Positions 11,042 through 23,156 are shown, counted from the stretch's first letter. The stretch: 64,000 nt of DNA from Gymnothorax reevesii (GCA_029721435.1 CM056582.1:36228611-36292610); one strand, 5' to 3'. Translations and numbers: made by a program. The notes: generated from the sequence alone by a model not told the origin.

Positions 11042-12112
11042 TGAGTGACTGATTATCCATGATTAAAAATGCGGACTTATAAGGTGCGCGTGTTAAGGCT
11101 GCTTATGTAACAATAAAACGCTGTCTACAGCCAGTGACATGACTAAAACACTCAGCTTATTTCTGAGTAAGAATCGGATAGTAAATTGAATTAATTTACT
11201 GAGCAAATGGGCTTCCAGTTAGCTGCGTTGCCATTAACCATTATGACATTGGGCCTACTGCTTTGCGTCAATGAAGAAGGTTGCAATGAGATTGCCTGGA
11301 CGAATTTCTCGTTTCTCTCGTTATTGTTTAATGAGATAATTTTTGTTCATAGAATCTCATATTATGGCCTTCCAACAACTTTCCCAGAGGCAGAACTGCT
11401 ACTTGACTTTGCTACCTTGAATCTTCTTGGCATGACATGCATTATGCATTTTCAATGATTTTCAATGCATGCCCTGCGTCGAAACTTCACGATGTACTAA
11501 TATTCAATTTACTAAATTATTCAATCACCAACGCTTCGACGTAACAAGCATTGGTAATTCAATAAAGTAATTAGGTTGCACTTGCGCATTTTTAAGGGTT
11601 TTTTCCATCCATACCTCACTATGCAATCACTATCACAAGTCTGTTGTAAATGTTACCCTTCAGTGATTAGCCATTTCTTCATACTTTCTAAATAATCACA
11701 GGCTTACATATTGCTCTTGATTATTCATGAAATAAATTGTGTGATTATTGATTAAGCACTCTGAAACAGGGTCAGCTTGAAAGCAATTATGTGTTTAAGG
11801 GCCAGACACTCACAGCACCTCACTTGAAACTTCCCTTAGCACCGTAAATTTAACTTGATTACCGTCCATGCACTCTCATAGTGCCTTCTTCGTTGGCGCT
11901 AAGCTGTAGGCCCTTTGTCATAATGGTAAATAGAAACGCAGCAAATTTGCTCAGTAAATTAATTCAGTTTAGAATCCGATCCTAAGTCAGAAATAGGTTA
12001 AGTGTTTTGGTTATGTCACTGGTTGCATATACCGTTTGATGAACAGCTTTACGCGCACCTTAGTCAGAAAAACTGCGTTTTTACTCTTGGATAAGCGCAG
12101 CTCAGGAAGAAG
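11042..12112. mobile_element. Foldback/MITE-like element with ~250-bp inverted repeats
   Basis: Sequence from about 11042 to 11305 is the imperfect inverse of about 11862 to 12112. The best core, 'aattaatttactgagcaaat' and 'ccagtgacat', is near-identical in both arms, and outer blocks such as 'aaggtgcgcgt' also pair. The spacer is about 550 bp and AT-rich. Exact termini and target duplication are unclear. The right arm runs into the LINE that follows. Confidence 0.7.
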
Positions 12113-13268
12113 TGTCATTTGTATCGATACAAAGAAGTACGCAATGGGAGTGTTTTTAGATCTCAAGAAAACATTTGACACAGTCAATCATGACATATTG
12201 ATTAGAAAATTGGAGAAATATGGTTTCCGAGGTCATGTTTTGGATTGGCTGAAGAGTTATCTACTAAACAGACAACAATTTGTACAAATAAGTCAGAATA
12301 GGTCAAGCTTTATGAATATTACATGCGGGGTGCCTCAAGGATCCATTTTAGGACCAAAACTATTTATTATGTATATTAATGATATTTGCAGGGTATCTAA
12401 TGTATTAAGATTTGTGTTATTTGCAGATGACACAAATATTTTTTGTTCAGATGTGGAATTACAGCAGCTTTTGGAGGTGATTACAAAGGAAATGAATACC
12501 TTAAAAAGGAGGTTTGATGCAAATAAATTGTCTTTAAATCTGAACAAAACTAATTTTATGTTGTTCAGACATTATACGAGAAATATAGATGTAAAATTAA
12601 ACATTGATGATATTAGCATAGGAAGAGTACATGAAATTAAATTCCTTGGTGTAATTCTAGACCACAAAATCTGCAGGAAACCACATATTAAATATGTTCG
12701 GGGGAAGCTAGCACGGAGCATTGCCGTCCTGGGAAGAGCGAGGCAGATCTTCAACTTGAAAGCACTATATATTTTATATTGGGCATTAATTTTACCTTAT
12801 CTGACCTATTGTGTAGATGTATTGGGAAACACATATAAAAGTAATCTTCAAACAATAAATATAATGCAGAAAAGGGCTATCAGATTCATCCACAATGTAG
12901 GATTTAGACACCACACAAATAGACTTTTCTTAAAACTGCAAGCTCAAAAATTTCAAGATCTGATTCAGTTTAAAACAGCACAAATAATATTTAAAGCAAA
13001 AAATAACTTACTCCCAGGCAACATAAATAAACTGTTCTCAGAGAGAGAAGGAGGCTACAATATAAGAGGGGAACTGAACTTAAAAATAAATTGTGTCAGA
13101 ACAACCTTGAAAAGCATGTGTGTGTCAGTCCCTGGGGTCAAATTATGGAACAGTTTAACAGATGAATTAAGGACATGTAAAACCATTGGCAAGTTTAAAA
13201 AAACATATAAAATACAAATTTTAAATAAATATAAGGATGAGGAACAGCAGTTTGACCCAGGACGGTAA
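12036..13268 (+). CDS. L2-like LINE reverse transcriptase, 5' truncated
   Basis: A 410-codon open frame. Residues from about 30 onward are a non-LTR reverse transcriptase: 'VFLDLKKTFDTVNHDIL' (catalytic aspartate), 'GVPQGSILGPKLF', then 'FADDTNIF' (catalytic FADD), and a C-terminal region with 'FLGVILDHK', 'YLTYCVDVLGNT' and 'VKLWNSL'. The endonuclease and first RT blocks are missing. The first ~26 codons lie in the neighbouring foldback element, so the ATG is not the natural start. The normal A of KAFDTVNH is T here. The frame is otherwise uninterrupted, which is notable because most repeats nearby are broken. Confidence 0.8.
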   Translation: MMNSFTRTLVRKTAFLLLDKRSSGRSVICIDTKKYAMGVFLDLKKTFDTVNHDILIRKLEKYGFRGHVLDWLKSYLLNRQQFVQISQNRSSFMNITCGVPQGSILGPKLFIMYINDICRVSNVLRFVLFADDTNIFCSDVELQQLLEVITKEMNTLKRRFDANKLSLNLNKTNFMLFRHYTRNIDVKLNIDDISIGRVHEIKFLGVILDHKICRKPHIKYVRGKLARSIAVLGRARQIFNLKALYILYWALILPYLTYCVDVLGNTYKSNLQTINIMQKRAIRFIHNVGFRHHTNRLFLKLQAQKFQDLIQFKTAQIIFKAKNNLLPGNINKLFSEREGGYNIRGELNLKINCVRTTLKSMCVSVPGVKLWNSLTDELRTCKTIGKFKKTYKIQILNKYKDEEQQFDPGR

Positions 13269-13735
13269 TGACAGGGTTTAGACAAACGTGGATATATTGT
13301 CTTGTAATGTCTTCTTCTGTGTGTGCGCAGGGGATGCTAGAAGTACATAAATTCTGTATTATATACAGGTGTAATATTCTGTGTATATTTGTATATAAGT
13401 AGCTTATTTAATATTATAGTCAATAAATTGTAAGTACTATTGCTTCCTGAATAAACGGGGAATGTTGTAAATATAATAACAAAGAATTTAATAACTTGAC
13501 TTAAGAAAGTGGTAATGCAAGGGGTAGGATCAAATAAGTTCTTACTTCTTCCTACTCCTTTTCGAGCATATAATCTTGCTGCTCATGCAAGACAGTTGTC
13601 AGCAATTTGCCTTTTGTTTTTGTTTTGGTATAGGCTGGGTGACCATTCGTTTTGGTGATTATCTCTGTTTTATCTTTTAACGTGTTCGCAATAAAGAATT
13701 TCGTTTCATTTCATTTCATTTTATTTTACTTAATC
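12113..13735 (+). mobile_element. L2-like LINE, 5' truncated copy
   Basis: Comprises the RT frame, a ~430-bp 3' UTR and an ATTTC microsatellite tail at about 13700-13730 in place of poly(A). The 5' truncation point falls inside the region coding for the first RT motifs. I could not define a target duplication. Confidence 0.75.
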
Positions 13736-13849
13736 TTACTCTGCTCCCGGGAGACTGAAACCCCCCCAAAGAACCCCCGTTGCCTTTGTTTGACCAGATT
13801 AGCGACTTAATTTGGCTGTTTGCTCACCGAGTTGTTACAGGGGGAAAAA

Positions 13850-14317
13850 GGGGAAAAGAAGATGGGGGAAAGATTCTCCCTGTCCCTACTACGACAAAGG
13901 TAATACCTCAGGAGCCAATTGTCTAATCTCTATTATTGTTTGAGCCTTAACACAAATTATTTTCAGAAAACCCCGTTTGCACAAGAGTAAATCTTCAGCT
14001 TCAATCCCACACGTCTTCCTCTGTCTCAACTCAAGCAGAATGATCACCAACGAACAGTGCTACAGCACCCTGCATCCTCCCTGCATCTCTGCCCAGCCTC
14101 ATTGAAGATCATAATTGAGGGAGAAGTCATGATGGACAACATTCAAGACTTTCCAAAACCTATGTGCATTCTCTTTGGACTTCAATGCGCACTGCATCTC
14201 AACTACCCCAGGTCTATGAAGCTCACATTCCAATTCATCAAACAAACACTTCTTGAAATGGGCCACAGTGAACTAAAACCAAGGTAACAAACATTGAAAA
14301 ACCAGCTTGCAATGTGA
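13850..14317 (+). pseudogene. SAMD3-like multicopy fish protein, 3' exons
   Basis: A last exon begins after 'catctctgcccag' (exon from 14097) and encodes 'IIIEGEVMMDNIQDF', 'CILFGLQCALHLNYP' and 'MKLTFQFIKQTLLEMGH'. I recall this as the C-terminal pattern of a family of uncharacterised fish proteins, many annotated SAMD3-like. A TAA at 14285-14287 interrupts the frame. Family-like codons continue ('QTLKNQLAM') to TGA at 14315-14317, with AATAAA directly after. A possible small upstream exon lies at about 13850-13899 between 'ttgttacag' and 'gtaata'. The function of the family is unknown to me. Confidence 0.5.
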
Positions 14318-14531
14318 ATAAATGTTGTCAAGCGTGCTGTGTCAGTGAACAGTTGGGGCGTTGAATATACACTCAGTGGCCACATTAGCAGGTCCATCTG
14401 CAGTCTAACGCAGTGCAGTTCAAAAGCTCTGCAATTAATTTTGCCTTTTAAGAAAGTTTACAATGTTTGCAGTGTTATGAGAGACAAGAATGTCCAGCGA
14501 CTTGTGTTCTACAGTACAAGATGCATAAGTA

Positions 14532-15771
14532 CAGGTACTACACAGAAAATTTGAATATTCTCAAAAGGTTCATGTATTTCTGTAATTCAACTAAAAAGGT
14601 GAAACCTACATATTATATAGACAAATAACATGCAAATCAATATATTTCAAGCTTTTATTTGTTTTGATTTTGCTGATTAGGACTTACAGCTTTAAGAAAA
14701 CCTCAAATTCAAAAACTCAGAAAATTAGAATATTACATGAAATCGATCAGTTAAAAAAAAAAAAAAAAAAGGGATTTTAAATACAAAAATGTCTGGCCTC
14801 TGAAAGGAAAATCTTGCATCTGTAATTAATACTTGGTTGGGGCCCCTTTTGCACGAATGAGAGCTTCAATCCAGCGTGGCATGGATGCTGCCAGCCTGTG
14901 GCATTTCTCAGGTGTTATCGAAGACCAACATGCTTCAATCACGGCCTTGAACTCTTCATTATTGTTTGGTCTCTTTTCGTTCACCTTTCTCTTGACAATA
15001 CCCCATAGATTTTCTTTGGGGTTCAGGTCAGGTGAGTTTACGGGCCAATCAAGTACAGTAATCCCGTGGTTGTTGAACCAGGATTTGGTACTTTTGGCAG
15101 TGTGGGCAGGTGCCAAGGCCTGCTGGAAGATGAAGTCTGCATCCCCATAAAGCTGGTTTGTTGAAGCAAGCATGAAGTGCTCTAAAATGTTCTGGTAGAT
15201 AGCTGCGTTTACTCTGGACTTGAGAAAGCACAGGGAACCAACACCAGCAGCTGACCTGACTCCCCCAGTCATTAGAGACTGGGGAAACTTTACACTGGAC
15301 TTCATGCATTTTCCATCATGCGCCTCTCCAGCCTTCCTCCAAACTCTTGGACCTCTTTTGCCAAATGAGATGCAAAATTTGCTCTCATTAGAAAAGAGGA
15401 CTTTGGACCACTGGGAAACAGACCAGTTCTTCTTTTCTTTAGCCCAGCGAAAGTGCCTCTGGCGTTGCTTGCTGTTGAGGAGTGGCTTGACAACAGAAAT
15501 TTGACATTTAAAGCCCATGTCCAGCATCCGCCTGTGTGTTGTTTCACACACAATATTGGTTATTTTCACAATATTCAAATTTTCTGAGTTTTTGTATTTG
15601 AGGTTTTAATGAGCTGTAAATCATAATCATCAAAATTACAACAAACAAATGCTTGAGATATCTCACTTTGCATGTAATGAGTCTATAAAATATATTACTT
15701 TTACCTTTCATGTTGAATTGACAAAATAAACCGACTCTTACACGATATTCTAATTTTCCGAGTAGTACCTG
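14532..15771 (-). mobile_element. Tc1-like transposon with IR/DR ends
   Basis: TA dinucleotides flank the unit (14530-14531, 15772-15773). Both ends start 'caggtacta' and are ~205-bp inverted repeats. Each repeat carries two copies of a 'cagaaaatt(t/a)gaatatt' motif, one near the outer tip and one near the inner edge. This is the inverted-repeat/direct-repeat layout of Sleeping Beauty-type Tc1 elements, where the paired motifs are transposase sites. An A run (about 14754-14770) lies inside the left end. Confidence 0.9.
14826..15578 (-). pseudogene. Tc1-like transposase, catalytic domain with two active-site changes
   Basis: The 250-codon frame contains the Tc1 catalytic half. 'LFSNESKF' stands where families have LFSDESKF, 'FQQALAPAHTA' where they have FQQDLAPAHTA, and 'SPDLNPKENLW' keeps the final glutamate. 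So both catalytic aspartates of the DD34E triad are replaced (D to N, D to A). The N-terminal paired-like DNA-binding domain is missing: the frame starts at the inner edge of the inverted repeat, about 90-100 residues short of usual length. The element is therefore inactive, though its ends could still be used by a transposase supplied in trans. Confidence 0.85.
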
Positions 15772-15934
15772 TATATGCTCAGGACTGTATAGTAATACTC
15801 AGTTGATACAGTTAAAGGGAAAATTCAGCACTTTTCATGTGAATGTCCAGTTAGTGTTAATGGTAAATATAGTGTGCTCTATTGACAAAGAAACCCAAGT
15901 TTTCCTGTTAACAGAGCTGGCAGCAGTGCCTTCA

Positions 15935-16165
15935 TGTACACTGTTAAAATTTTCCCCGTAAAAAAACAGCAATCAACTGGCAGCAGGGTTGCCATTATGT
16001 TACTGTAAAAAAACAGGTCTTTACTGTCTCTAAAATTCACAGTATTGTACTGTTAATGAAAAAAACAGTATGAGCTGTGTTTTTTATGAATTTTTACTGT
16101 ATTTTATTGTTAACTGATTTGCTTTAAAATACATTATATAGCTATTTTACAGTACTGATTTGTCA
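15935..16165. repeat. ACTGTAAAA-type fish interspersed repeat
   Basis: Several 'actgtaaaaaa(a)cag' phrases and their inverse, around 'actggcagcagggttgccat', resemble a common AT-rich fish DNA repeat. Termini are not defined. Confidence 0.4.
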
Positions 16166-16570
16166 AATGCTACTTTGTATTTTAGTTCTTGTTTGATTTC
16201 ACTATATTAAATAAATCTATCTACATACAATTAAATGCACTTTTGTTAAGAAAAGGCATACTTTCTCCCCCAAATTGTTTTTTGTGGTTGAAAATCCCTG
16301 ATGTTTCAATCAAGTAATTACAATGCAAGAAAAAAAATCCACAGCTTTTTATTGCACTTCATTTTTTTTATTTATTTTAATACACTGTTGGAAACTGCAG
16401 ATGCAGAACAAATGCATGTTAGAAAGCCTTATCTATCGGACTTCCGTTTCCGGTATGCCCGAGGTAGACGCTTGATCTCATCCTCCTGTCCGACCCAAGA
16501 ACAAAAGTTCCCAAAATAAGGATAAACCTTTCAGAAGAAAACGCGACAGAGAGCTAAACGGTACTCCAAC

Positions 16571-17572
16571 ATGAGCGCCAGCCAGAAACAAAACAAGAAG
16601 GACACTAGAAGTGGAAAACAAGACGAAACCAGGTCTACTCAGAAACAGCTAACGCTGGAAGCTAGCATGGCTAGTGGTGATAACAGCGGGGAATCAGAAC
16701 TTCTTGCAGAGTTAAAAAAACTTAGACAAGAGAATAGCGACGCCTTCCGAGAGACCAAACAGTCATTAAATAGGCTCGAAACATCCGTAGGAGAAATTAA
16801 ACAACAAATGGAGAAGCTGGACGAAAGATTAAACACGGTGGAAAACAGAGTGAGTACCACTGAAAATAGGAGTATGCGCCAGGAGCGGGCGCTAGGCTAC
16901 TTATTGAAGATGGAGGCAAAGCTCACAGCTAAACAGGAAGACATGGAGAACAAACTACGGCGCAATAACATCAGGGTGTATGGGATTCCCGAAGAAGCAG
17001 AGGGGAAAGAAATGGTACCATTCTTAGTGGAGTTCTTTAAGACAACACTGGAGCTTCAGGAGGAAATGGAAATCAAACTGGAACGAGCACATAGAGCTAT
17101 CGCACCAAAGCCGAGGACAGCAGCTCCACCAAGGTCCATAATAGTAAGATTTCTGGACTTCAGTGTGAAGCAAGTGGTGCTACAGCGAGTGTGGAAACAA
17201 CGAGATATCACATTCCAGGGACAGAGGATTTATTTTGACCAGGATTACTCGCCGGATGTGCAAAGGAAGAGGAAAAAAGTGCGAGAGGTGATCAAAAAGC
17301 TGAAAGAAAAAAACATCTAAGCCCATTCTCCGTACCCAGCCCAACTCAAAGTTTTCCTAGACGCAGGTACGAGAGTATTCCCCTCGCTACTGGAGGCGCA
17401 GCCGTTTCTGAAGGAGCTCGGAGTCGCAGCTGAGATGGATGAGAGAGACGTTCTGGAGAGAGAGCTGACTCAAGACATGTGGATGACGCAGGACAACCGG
17501 AGAAGGAAGAGACAGTTACTGTCCACCACGGAAATCAGAGCCATTATTGACAGAGCAAACACACCTATATGA
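16571..17572 (+). pseudogene. L1 ORF1 protein, one in-frame stop
   Basis: The first 249 codons give an ORF1p-like protein: a lysine/glutamine-rich N-terminus, a coiled coil at residues ~45-130 ('LAELKKLRQEN', 'GEIKQQMEKLDERLNTVEN'), and an RRM-like domain ('LRRNNIRVYGIPEE', 'ERAHRA', 'IIVRFLDF'). A TAA at 17318-17320 interrupts it. The same frame continues for 83 more codons ('YPAQLKVFLDAGTRVFPSLL') that match the usual C-terminal domain, to TGA at 17570-17572. The TAA is therefore a nonsense mutation rather than the true end. ORF1p packages the LINE RNA. Confidence 0.85.
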
Positions 17573-18155
17573 GGGACGTGAGTACTGAATACGATCAGTC
17601 CTGCTGATTACAAGTCAGTTCATATGCTAATTACAGGCATTTTCACTACCAGATAATCTTCTGTAATGGGGACTATGCAGTTTTATATACAGGAGAATTT
17701 CGGGTTAATACACTACTGAATGACAATGAACATTGATGGGTCACCGTGGGAGGGGGGAACAAAGAGGGAAAGTTCTGTATGCTAGTACTTGGGCACTCAA
17801 GGCAACACAACCCCCAAATTAGGGCAATTTGGGCGATTGTTGCTACTCCCATTTCGATCGGGAGTGGACAGCTCATGTCACTTATATTCATAACCAATTA
17901 TATGGTATTTCCTGGTTTATGGTGGCAGCCCACTGGTCAAGTTTTTAAATGTTTTAAAAGTTTTAAAATGTTTACATTTTACTGTTTATTTGCTCTATAC
18001 GTTCCACTTGTTCTATTGTTACCGGCAAACACAGGTTTGGAGAATAGTAAATTCCTGGATTGTAATCTGAATTTAATTTTGGACAATTTACAAGGTATGG
18101 TGATTATTGAAAGATTTAATAGCACAGGTAAAATTAAAGACAGGACGAGGAGAAT

Positions 18156-21100
18156 ATGTTAAACATAATTACTTACAATGTGAATGGTGTTAACCACCCT
18201 ATTAAAAGAAAAAAAAAATTTTCCCAACTAAAAAGATTGAATTGCTCTATAGCATTACTTCAAGAGACTCATTTGGATAATAGGGAACACCAAAAATTGA
18301 AAAGAGAATGGGTGGGCCAAGTCTTTAGTGCATCTAACGAAAACAGGAAAAAAAGAGGAGTTGCCATTTTGTGCCATATAGATCAATTAGCCTCATTCCA
18401 GATAAAATACACATAGACAAAGAGGGACGCTACGTGATGGTGATGGGCACAATTGGGGGTATAAATATAAGGATTATGAATCTCTATGCGCCAAATGGGG
18501 ATGACCCAACTTTTTTCAGAGAAATTGCCTCACTCTTGGCCGAACATTGGAAAGGAATGATCATAGTGGGAGGGGACTTTAATTGCGTAATGAATAAAAA
18601 AATTGATAAATGTCCGTCTGATTTAAGGGCTCAAACATTAAAATCCAAGTCACTAAATAGTATGATGGTAGAATTAGGGCTTGTAGACATATGGCGTCTG
18701 AAACATCGTAAAGAGAGGGATTACACACATTTTTCAGGAGTACACAAGAGCTACTCCAGAAGTGACTTCTTCTGTATTTCAAAACAAGATGCTTATAAAG
18801 CAGTCGATTGCCATATTGAACCCACAACTATCTCAGATCATGGACCTGTCATTTTATCTTTGAGGTTAAGTCAAGAGAAACCTACCAAATATTGGAGGCA
18901 AAATGTCTCACTGCTAAATAACTCAGAGATAGTACAGAACATAAAAGATAAATTAGAAAACTTCCTGGAACACAATTATCACGGTGAGGTGTCTGTATCA
19001 ACATTGTGGGATACTGCCAAAGCAGTGTTAAGAGGAAAAATAATCTCCCTCTCCTCCAAATTGAAAAAAGAACGTGAAAAAATACAATTTGAACTTGAAG
19101 AGAGTATAAAAAGTCTGGAACAACAACATAAACGAACTAAAGATGACTCTATTCTGAAAATCCTTAGCCAAAACAAACAGAAATTGAATGAACTATTAAC
19201 GCACAAAGCAGAGGACGCTCTAAGATTTTCCAATCAAAAGTACAACGAGCAGGGAAACCGAGCTAGTAGATTACTAGCCTTTCAGCTACGTAAAGCACAA
19301 GCGAGTCGTGTGGTTAATAAGATTGTGTGCCCCTCCTCTAAAAAGCAATTGTCTCACCCCAAAGATATAGCAGAAGCCTTAGCAGCATACTATAAGAAAC
19401 TGTATGATTCATCAGAAACAGAAAGCAATGTAGAAATGATTAAGAACTTCCTGAGTTCACTTAAATGAACTTAATTAGAGGAAAATGACGCTAAAGCGAT
19501 GGCTGAGCCAATCACAGAAAATGAAATTAAAGAAGTTAGAAAAAACCTAAAAAATAACATATCCCCGGGGATAGATGGGTACCCCGGGGAGTTCTATAAA
19601 TGTTTTCAGACAGAAATCACACCCCTGTTACAAAGAGTCTTCAATTATGCCTTAAACAAAAAAGATCCTCCAAAAACTTGGTCAGAGGCAATTATTTCTG
19701 TAATATATAAAGAAGGAAAAGACCCAACAGAGTGTGCCTTATATAGACCAATCAGTCTATTCTGTAATGACGTCAAAATATTAAGTTCAATAATGGCCAA
19801 AAGAATTCAGAAACATATTAAGAAATTAATCAAACCAGACCAAACAGGCTTCATACCAGGGAGGCAAGCATCAAATAATATTAGGCGTACTCTGAACATT
19901 ATTTCAGCTGCGAAGACCAGGGACCAATCTTCTATGCTCCTCAGCATTGACGCGGAGAAAGCATTTGATCGGGTCAACTGGAGATATTTGGAACATACTC
20001 TGATAAAAATGGGTTTCCATTTGGATTTTATCAGCTGGATTAAAGTGCTCTACATGAGCCCAAATTTTAGAGTGAGGGTCAATGGACACACTTCAGAACA
20101 ATTTGAACTCATAAGAGGAACCAGACAAGGGTGTCCACTGTCACCTCTATTACTTGCAATCAACATGGAACCCCTCGCAGAATTGATAAGAGAAAACCCT
20201 TTGATCCATGGGATATCTAGTGGAGGAGGGACACACAAACTATCGATGTACACGGATGATATAATATTGTACATAAATGACCCCCCGATATCTATTCCAA
20301 CGCTGCTTAAGTGCCTGAGGGACTTTGGATCAGTATCCAGTATCTGGATATAAGATTAATGAGTTCAAGTCTGAGGCAATGATGATGGTGGGAAAATGGC
20401 CACCGGAGCTGGAAGAAGTAGTCACTTTCAGATGTTCAGCTTTGGGATTCAGATATTTGGGAGTTATGATTACCCCATACTTCACAATTGTACAACGCAA
20501 ATTATGGGAAAATAATTACTCAAATAAGAGCGGATTTAGAAAGATGGAAAATACTCCTGTTATCTTTGTTTGGCAGGATTGAAACAATCAAGATGAATAT
20601 TCTCCCCAGGCTACTCTACCTTTTTCAGTCCCTTCCGGTCTGGATTTCATCTTCTGTATTCAAAACATTGGACAGGTTAATTTCTACATTTATTTGGCAA
20701 AATAGAAAACCCAGAATTAGATTGAAACAACTAACCTGGTCCAAAAGACTGGGGGGTCTTGAATTGCCGAATTTGAAACTATATTTCTGGGCTGCACAAC
20801 TTAGAGCAATGGTGGAGTGGTCATTGCAAAATGAAGAAACAAATTGGCTTGAGTTAGAAAAGGATTCATGTGCAATAGTATCCCTTGAGGCACTACCTTT
20901 TTTGGAAAAGAAAACTCAAAGTAGATGTAAGATTAGAAATGATTGGATTAAGTGTACCCAAAAAGTTTGGAATGTGATAAATAAAAAGATTGGAGCCCCC
21001 CTGGAGATTTCAAGGGCAATGAAAATTTCCGAGCTGATGAATTTGGAGCCTAATAAACTTGATGTCGGGTTTAAAGAATGGGGGAAAAGGGGGCTTACAA

Positions 21101-21944
21101 TGATCCACCAGATGTTTGAAGGGGAAGTCTTAAGGTCTTTTCAACAACTGAAAGATAAATTTGGTTCGACAAATAAAGACTTTCATAGGTACTTGCAACT
21201 GAGAAGTTACTTGATGTCACATAAAGAATGGAGTTTACTTAAGAAACAACCCACATCTACAGAAGATCTGTTTATAAAAATGATAAAAGAAGGTACAGGC
21301 ATCAAGGTGGTTTCACAAATTTATAAATGCTTTAATTTGTTGATGTCAGGAAGTGCTCTAGATATAAAAGGCAAGTGGGAGATGGAAATGAATATTATTA
21401 TTGAAGATACATGCTGGGAAGATGTGTGTGAGGAGGGACATAAAATAACCAGTAGTCCAATGTGGAAAGAATTTAATTGGAAATTAAAAATGAGATATTT
21501 TCGAATCCCCACAATAACTTCCAAATTTCATAGTAGTAGAACCAATTTATGTTGGAGGGAATGTCAACTGATAGGAGACCACACACACACATATTTTGGG
21601 ACTGCCCTAAGTTGAAAAATTATTGGGGAGGGATCCAGAAGGAATTACGCTCTATATTGAACATTGATTTACCTCTAACCCCACAATTTTATATCATTGG
21701 AGCACTTCCCAAGGGGAGATGGGAAAAAAAGAAGCTGTATTTATTACATGTTTTAATATCAATAGCCAGGAAGATGATAACTCTTTCATGGCTAAAACCG
21801 CTTCCTCCTACTATATCTCAATGGGAAGAAAGAGTGAGGAAGGTATATGTAATGGAAAAGATAACGGCACACCTTCATCTTAAGATGGACATTTTCAGAT
21901 CAAGATGGGCTCCCATAAGCGCATACTTAAATTTATCAATGTGA
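18156..21944 (+). pseudogene. L1 ORF2 protein (endonuclease and reverse transcriptase), broken
   Basis: Domains in order: AP-like endonuclease ('ITYNVNG', 'LLQETH', 'GGDFNC', 'ISDHGPV'), reverse transcriptase ('LSIDAEKAFDRVNW', 'TRQGCPLSPLL', 'MYTDDIILY'), and the C-terminal region with 'LGGLELPNL' and a CCHC-like end ('CWREC', later 'HIFWDCPKL'). The active-site YADD reads YTDD. Frame changes occur near 18408, 20340, 20500-20580 and 21550-21610, and two stops (TGA 19466-19468, TAA 19472-19474) interrupt the middle. The protein would nick target DNA and copy LINE RNA; this copy cannot encode it. Confidence 0.88.
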
Positions 21945-22213
21945 AACAACATCAAATTGTGCTGTTTCAGAAGAACTGTCCGTGTGATATGTGGAATTTG
22001 AGCAGCGATCCATCAGAGACAATCCAGTGGGCCAGAACTGTTTGCCAAACTGTTGTTGATTCAATTGTTTTGTTTGTAGTACATCTTCAGAATGGCTTCA
22101 TTACTTCATGTGTATGTGGCAAAGGAAGATCTGATGTGAACTGGAATGTATATACTCATACATGTGAAGATTAATAAATACTTGTTTCAAAAAAAAAGAA
22201 AGCCTTATCTATC

Positions 22214-23156
22214 AAAATGCTTTTGGCTTAGTGAAAAAAAATCACAAGGCTCAGAAATATTGACATGATCAAAATGACCTTTTTTGTCAAACATAAATAT
22301 CAAAATAGGCGTGCAATGCACGGAATACCCCTCAGCCCGATGTCAAAGTTTTTGGAGACGCCCGCCGCCTGACCGACCGCCCGCCCGCCCAACCGCACGA
22401 AGGATAGCAATACCCCGTCAGCCTTGAGGGCTGAGGGGTAAAAACATTTGAAACACTGTTTACAAACTTAAACAAGGTGACCAGAGCAGAACAATTTAGT
22501 TGAAAAAAAATGTGTTTTTTTGCCGTTTTCAACCAGGTGGCTATTCCACAAAGCAGGATTTAAATGGTTAAAACCCCTTAAAACTCCGGGAAAATTTGCC
22601 TAAAATGCCTATGAAAAGCGTACCCAAAGTAAATTGAACGCTGTTCTTGAACCGTTTGGACTTTATGGATGGTTATGGTCTCATTTGAAAGGAAACACTC
22701 TGAAGTTTTTCCCCCAGCTAAAAGAAATACTCAAGTGCTTCTGTCATTGAGTAATCCAAGCAGGAACACACCGAAGTAGAAGGTTTTTACTCTCGCCAAA
22801 ATTTTTTTTTGCAAACAGATGCCTGTAGATGAGAGCAGCTGGGACTTATTAGCTGAAAAACACAATGGGACCACAGCATGAAGTCTTACTTAGTTCCAGT
22901 TCAAATTTGATAACAATCCTACAGAAAATGAGCATTTTACACATGTTTTTCTAAGGCCATGTCTAGGCGTTTCCAAAAATGGCCATTTGGAGACCCCAAA
23001 AGGACCCTTGGATAACCATGGTCACATACCTAGGATAAAAGGGCATAACTCTTGAACGCTTCAACCTACAGTCATAATGTTGGGCTCTAATGAAAGGTGA
23101 CACTTAGAGGAATCCAATCTCATATCCAGATTCACTATCAATATTGCTGAAAAAAA
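22214..23156. other. Non-coding; palindromic GC-rich patch and repeat-like sequence
   Basis: Near 22325-22440 a patch contains 'gaatacccctcagccc', a ccgcccgc run and a hairpin 'cagccttgagggctgagg'. From 22536 onward the sequence resembles a dispersed fish DNA repeat ('gggcataactcttgaacgct'), but its ends were not found. Confidence 0.4.

Larger units (their letters stand above)
16438..22196 (+). mobile_element. Full-length L1-type LINE
   Basis: A perfect 17-bp target duplication 'agaaagccttatctatc' lies at 16421-16437 and 22197-22213. The 3' end is a short A run after 'aataaatacttgtttc'. In order, the element has a ~130-bp 5' UTR, ORF1, a ~580-bp spacer, ORF2 and a ~250-bp 3' UTR. It is thus a complete 5.76-kb insertion made by target-primed reverse transcription, yet its ORFs carry at least three nonsense codons and four frameshifts. 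Confidence 0.93.

Noticed and set aside
14370..14400. Fragment 'tacactcagtggccacatta' of a common fish repeat
   Set aside because: Only about 30 bp match, so no element can be bounded.
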